Below are positions 60,072 to 64,000 of a stretch of 64,000 nucleotides of DNA, in pieces. The stretch lies in the NCBI GenBank assembly GCA_013399015.1, contig VWZX01005646.1:71230-135229 (forward strand). Direction: 5' to 3'. Source of the DNA: Galbula dea (lineage: Eukaryota > Chordata > Aves > Piciformes > Galbulidae). How positions within the stretch are numbered: position 1 is the stretch's first letter; the number at the start of each line of letters is the position of its first letter. The notes below the pieces were generated by a model. It ran no database searches and had not been told where the DNA came from. It was given only the letters and a program-made list of their open reading frames with translations. Both the position numbers and the translations under genes were made by a program.

Positions 60072-62543
60072 CTGGAGAGAGTTCAGCAATATGCATTATA
60101 TACACAGGGTGGTGAAAGAGAACACCTTCAGTCAACTGAAGAGGAAGTGTCTTATTACATGCTAGAGGGGGGACTCTGGCTGCACCTACCACAGACATCT
60201 GCTATTAGCACAGGTCAGCGGTGCCAGAATTCGGAGCCTATGTCCCCTGCCCTGTCATTGGCAAGAGATCAGCATCTCTGCAGAGAACTCAGAGCTCCTA
60301 GATAAACATCCAGAGCAACCAAAGGAAGTTAACAGTCACTACACTGCCTGAGGACACACTGCAGTTGCTGTTTTATGAGAACTTGGAAGTTTTCAAATGG
60401 AGATTCTGCATCTGTACCACAAAGTTTTAACTTCAGCTCAAGAGAAGAGCTGTCAATGCTGTGATTTCTGCAGCCCTTGTAAGAAGAAAACTGAAGACAG
60501 GCACACCTGAGCAAGCACAAGACATACCCGTTGTTTGTCCAGGTTAACTTCAGAACAAGAAAAGAGAACGAACTGCGAACAAAAGCAGGACAGAAAGATT
60601 AAGATTGATACCACACTGCTTCCTTCCCCTCCACACTACAATGCAGAGCCTTGTGCAAGTTACCAGGGCAGCAACCCAAACTGTGTGGGTTTTTTTGCTG
60701 TCATATCTTACACCTCCAAACATCCTTCTTTTCAAAAGTAACCTCATTAAGAAAAAAATAAAAGTCAAACCAAACAACATTCTATATTAGGGGAAGCCAT
60801 ACTCGTTAAGCTTATTTGCTGTGTACCAAAGCCTTCTTACAGCCAAGAGTCATTCTTTCCCACAGCCAATATTCTCTAACCTCAGTACACACCCGATTTC
60901 TTCCATTCCACCTCACTAAGCCTGCACTTACAGCCTGCTAGGCTAAGGTGCTTACTACCTTCATCTTTGCTTACATAAGACTTAGTGAAACACTTCACAG
61001 AGCAGGGAGCTGATGGAAACTACAAGTGATAGATAACTGTGCCAAGGATCATGAGAATACTTCCTGCTTAAAAGCTGATACACACTCCTTCATGAAATAC
61101 CAGTTTCCACAGCTGCTCCCTAGAATCTACAGGCATATTTTACTGACTATAAAATTTTCTTCCAAGTTCTAAGAAGCCACACTAAAAATCCATGCAGTCC
61201 AGAGAAAAGCCACGTGGTGAGAAGTGACAGCGGAAATGCTACCAAGCTGCATGCAGATCGTGCAAGGTCTGACCACTCCTACAACAAATGCACAAAGTAT
61301 GGTATCTGCAAGTCAATCATATGACTTCTCAAGGGATTTCTGCCTGCTGCTTTGTATATTAAGCACCTTTAGCTTAGAGTTTCTCCTGATATTCACATAT
61401 CCTTTAGAAAGAAAACAGGGATACATCAATCACAAATAATGTTTCAAGAGAAACTTTGGTCAGGTTATTTATGTAAGGTTGAATCTTAGTGTAGAATGCT
61501 TCCACACCCCTCTCCCCTGGAAGTCACGGTATTTTTTTGCTGTTGTGCATTTCAGCAATATTATTCAAACAACAGATTATTTGAATATGCTCAAATAACA
61601 TAGTTCATGGAAAATGTCTTCAAGACCATAACTTCAGGTAAATTTGGAATTGTTTCTTCAATATTTAAGGGAACTGATAACATGCTTTGTAAACACTAAT
61701 TGTATGACAGGACTGTGCTCCCACACATACAGCCACATTAAAAATGTTGTTACAAAGTCAATCAGAAGCTTTATAGAAAACTAGTTAATCACTCAGCAGC
61801 TAGCTATAACCTGAGAATACAAAAAAACAAGGAAGTCTCTGAACTTGCATATATCATATATATGACTCTAGAAAAATAAGCTTCAAGAGGAAAAAACTTT
61901 ATTGCTTCTGTGACAGCAGTAGTAGCCTGATTAAAATAGCTTAAAAAGCAGAGCACTGTACTTGTTATTAACTTCAGAAATACCAGTATTTTCTGTGCTG
62001 CACAACACGATATGGAGCATATCAGACTTTCTTAAAGGGTTTTAGTTCTTTCACTGAAAGGAAAACACTCCCATCTTATCCAAGAAACAGGAGAAAAGTC
62101 ACTCATTTGTATATTATGGGAAACCAAAAAGCAAGGAGCATCTATCAGTCAACAGGCCCAAAACCAGAATACGTCTTCCTCAGGATCCTTACCAAATAAC
62201 CATGGGGGATACACTTAAAACCCCTTTTGGCTGTAACGTTTTCAGTAACTACCAACTCACCACCGATAAACACAGTTCAAGTACAGGTGTTATACTCAGA
62301 ATGGCTATGTGACATCCTGCACCCCAAAAAACTGACCACAATCGCTCAGTGTCAAGAAAGATACAGGCACTTCTTATTACTTGGATGTTATACTCAGGCA
62401 CCTGGCTAGCACAACCCGCGTGTAAAGGCTGAGGAGTTGTAATTTAAATATAACTGCATGACACACACTTCATTTTCAACCTCTGCGCCGGAGCCACGGT
62501 GATAGTTTTGCTTTACTCTCTGTAAAGGGAATACCCCTACCTT

Positions 62544-62583
<40 letters not shown>

Positions 62584-62806
62584 GCCGCCCGGGATGGCAG
62601 CCCCAAAACATGACCTGCGAGCAGGACGGGAAGGAAAGAAACAGCGGAAAGCTGTTCGCATGCAGACACTCGGGCCAGCCGAAGAGGCCTGCCGCCAGCC
62701 ACTATCAGGGACTGGGCTGGGCCCCACATAAAGGGCTTGCGCACCCTGGGGAGACACTACCGCGGACCCACGCACGATCTCCTGGTCCAGGGAGGACCGT
62801 TCTCAC
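60072..62806 (-). other. PIKFYVE intron 1
   Basis: 2.7 kb between the non-coding exon and the start-codon exon. AT-rich for most of its length, entering the CpG island near 62.46 kb. Apart from the CA microsatellite I see no element or exon in it. Confidence 0.6.
62546..62580. repeat. (CA)n microsatellite
   Basis: About 17 CA units at the edge of the CpG island, in intron 1 of PIKFYVE. Likely polymorphic. Confidence 0.95.
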
Positions 62807-62900
62807 CTGCTCCCCGCGGGCTGCGGTGCCAGTGGCGGTGCGGGGTGCCGGGGCGCAGGCCCAGGACGACACCGCCTCTCTTCACGCCTCCCGCCCCGGC
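62807..62900 (-). other. PIKFYVE: Probable non-coding exon 1 of PIKFYVE (5' UTR)
   Basis: Inside the CpG island a strong minus-strand donor (gagcag then gtgaga) ends at 62807. No ATG occurs on the minus strand in the 90 or so bases upstream of it, as expected for a 5' UTR. The right border (TSS) is a guess, set by three CCAAT boxes at 62949-63011 that usually lie 60-100 bp upstream of a start site. Confidence 0.5.
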
Positions 62901-62948
62901 TCCACTACGACACGCTCCTCCGATCCGCCCTACTGCCGCCAGCCCTGC

Positions 62949-63011
62949 CCAATCGCCTGCCGATGGTGACGCTCCTTGCCGAGGCATGGCCAATCGAGGC
63001 TCCGCACCAAT
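62949..63011. promoter_or_regulatory. Three clustered CCAAT boxes (NF-Y type)
   Basis: CCAAT at 62949-62953, 62990-62994 and 63007-63011, all on the plus strand, within 63 bp of GC-rich DNA. NF-Y sites work in either orientation. They lie just upstream of the inferred PIKFYVE start. Confidence 0.5.
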
Positions 63012-63144
63012 ACACCCGTCGGCACCTGCAGCTCGAGCGGAGCCGCCGGGGCGGTGTCCTCAGCCGCCAGCCCAGCCGCCAGCACCGCGCTCCACCTCTC
63101 CCCCTTCTCCGCCTTCGCGCTGTGTGAGGCTGCTCCTGGGCGTG

Positions 63145-63167
63145 GTAGTTGTAGGCTACACAACTAC
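63145..63167. promoter_or_regulatory. Perfect inverted repeat in the shared promoter
   Basis: Arms gtagttgt (63145-63152) and acaactac (63160-63167) are perfect complements around a 7-nt spacer. The half-site resembles the ACTACAA part of ZNF143/THAP11-type promoter motifs. Function is inferred only. Confidence 0.35.
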
Positions 63168-63752
63168 AGCGGGAGAGGGGGGAGGCCGGAGTGGTGGGTG
63201 TGTGTCACTCGGGTTCCTCCCCGGTTCTCAGTCCCCACCTCGCCCCGGCCTCAGAGAGGCAACTTCTTGGACATTTCAGGGCGGGGGCCCCTGCTATTCG
63301 GGGGCCGTAGTGCTGACTTGGCCACCTCCGCACCAGCCAACGTGTTCGTACCCGCCCGTGTGTACGTGTATCCTCCAGACGGGGCTGTGGAGCGGTTCCG
63401 CCGGTACCCCGCGGCGGAGGGCAGGCTAGCCATCCGCGCTCTCCCTGGGGCCCGGACTAGCAGCTGGGAACGCCCGAGCCGCGTTGGCACCCGCCAAGGC
63501 CATCGACTTCCCTGCGGCGTCGCAGGCCATTTACTGCGGGTGATTCGGGAGAGCGCGAAAAAGGCACTGCTCGACAAGCAAGCCACGTAAGCCCCGGGCA
63601 GACCTAGCGCGTCGCGCAGGGGCTAAGGGCCACTGCACGAACGGCCGAGCCCACGGACGGCGGGTCAGGACCGAGCAGTCGCGCCCCCTGCCGGCCCTGC
63701 CCGCCCCCACGGCACCTCCTCCCGGCGGCGGAGCAGGGCGGGGGCGCGGCCC

Positions 63753-63760
63753 TATAAAAG
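63753..63760 (+). promoter_or_regulatory. TATA box of the rightward gene
   Basis: TATAAAAG directly after GC-box DNA (gggcgggggcgcggccc). It predicts a start site near 63780-63790 on the plus strand. Confidence 0.7.
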
Positions 63761-63782
63761 GTGCCGCGCAGGGCTAGGGTGT

Positions 63783-63819
63783 TGCTTCGCCGTGAGAGAC
63801 GGACTGGCAGCGGCCGCAG
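63783..63819 (+). other. Probable first, non-coding exon of the divergent neighbour (IDH1 by synteny)
   Basis: Downstream of the TATA box, the stretch ending cggccgcag is followed by gtaatg, a fair splice donor. No coding sequence is visible. In vertebrates IDH1 lies head-to-head with PIKFYVE and begins with non-coding exons, so IDH1 is the likely owner; this rests on gene order, not on recognised protein. An alternative donor is at about 63850 (gcgg then gtgagg). Confidence 0.4.
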
Positions 63820-64000
63820 GTAATGGGCTTCGGCACCCCAGGGCCCCGCGGGTGAGGCGAGATGAGGCCACACCGCACCCTTTGTTCTTCCCCTGCCGGG
63901 CGCGTTTTCCGCCGTCGTCCACAGGGGCCCTGAGAGGAAGGGCTTGTGTTTTTAGAGCTTCCTGGCGGTTTGGGGCGGGGGCTCTGCGACAAGCTGCCCG

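Larger units (their letters stand above)
62560..64000. promoter_or_regulatory. CpG island with bidirectional promoter (PIKFYVE leftward, neighbour rightward)
   Basis: GC content and CpG density rise abruptly at about 62.46 kb, after 60 kb of AT-rich, CpG-poor DNA, and stay high to the window end. It contains GC boxes (for example around 63738), CCAAT boxes, a donor for a leftward exon and a TATA box for a rightward one. The long open frames here are by-products of GC richness. Confidence 0.9.

Noticed and set aside
62737..63429. 230-codon and overlapping frames in the CpG island
   Set aside because: Long frames in both strands are expected in GC-rich DNA with few stop codons; composition is Pro/Arg/Ala-rich with no recognised domain.
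1..64000. CRISPR arrays, tRNA or rRNA genes, prokaryotic operons
   Set aside because: No regularly spaced direct repeats and no tRNA-like or rRNA sequence found by eye; the intron-rich structure and CR1 elements show bird nuclear DNA.

Overview
The window is vertebrate nuclear DNA and almost certainly avian. It holds many CR1 LINE fragments whose 3' ends carry the bird-type tail of short repeats (ATTCTGTGATTCTGTGA-like, or its complement). It also has a solo LTR of a type familiar from neoavian genomes, and long AT-rich introns that lead into one CpG island. No bacterial, plasmid or CRISPR features are present.

Nearly the whole window is one gene on the minus strand: PIKFYVE, the FYVE-finger phosphoinositide 5-kinase (PIP5K type III) that makes PtdIns(3,5)P2 on endosomes. 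I placed 39 coding exons by reading conserved protein sequence across GT-AG boundaries. Every junction keeps the frame, giving 2042 codons plus 2 nt from the ATG at 60061 to the left edge. The first exon is non-coding and lies in the CpG island near 62.8-62.9 kb; with human-like numbering the coding exons are 2 to 40. Domain order from right to left is: N-terminal serine-rich segment (exons 2-3), FYVE zinc finger (exons 5-6), a conserved RxRxxS phosphorylation motif (exons 7-8), DEP domain (exons 9-10), chaperonin-like TCP-1 domain (exons 14-20), a fast-evolving linker inside the large exon 20, the Cys/His-rich CHK region (exons 21-26), and the lipid kinase domain (exons 31-40). The window stops inside or at the end of exon 40, just after the IDYSLLVG motif, so the last part of the kinase domain and the 3' UTR lie beyond the left edge.

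The right end (about 62.5-64.0 kb) is a CpG island that looks like a bidirectional promoter. PIKFYVE fires leftward, with three CCAAT boxes just upstream of its inferred start. A TATA-box promoter at 63753 fires rightward, probably into the non-coding first exon of IDH1, inferred only from the conserved vertebrate order IDH1-PIKFYVE.

The introns hold about a dozen CR1 fragments in both orientations, including a head-to-head pair in intron 2. They also hold a 962-bp solo LTR with a perfect 6-bp target-site duplication in intron 12 and the 3' end of an RTE-type LINE in intron 4. Observations worth a second look are a candidate in-frame 21-nt microexon in intron 17 with a UGC next to its 3' splice site, an AUG-stop minimal upstream ORF one base before the PIKFYVE start codon, and the RTE fragment.
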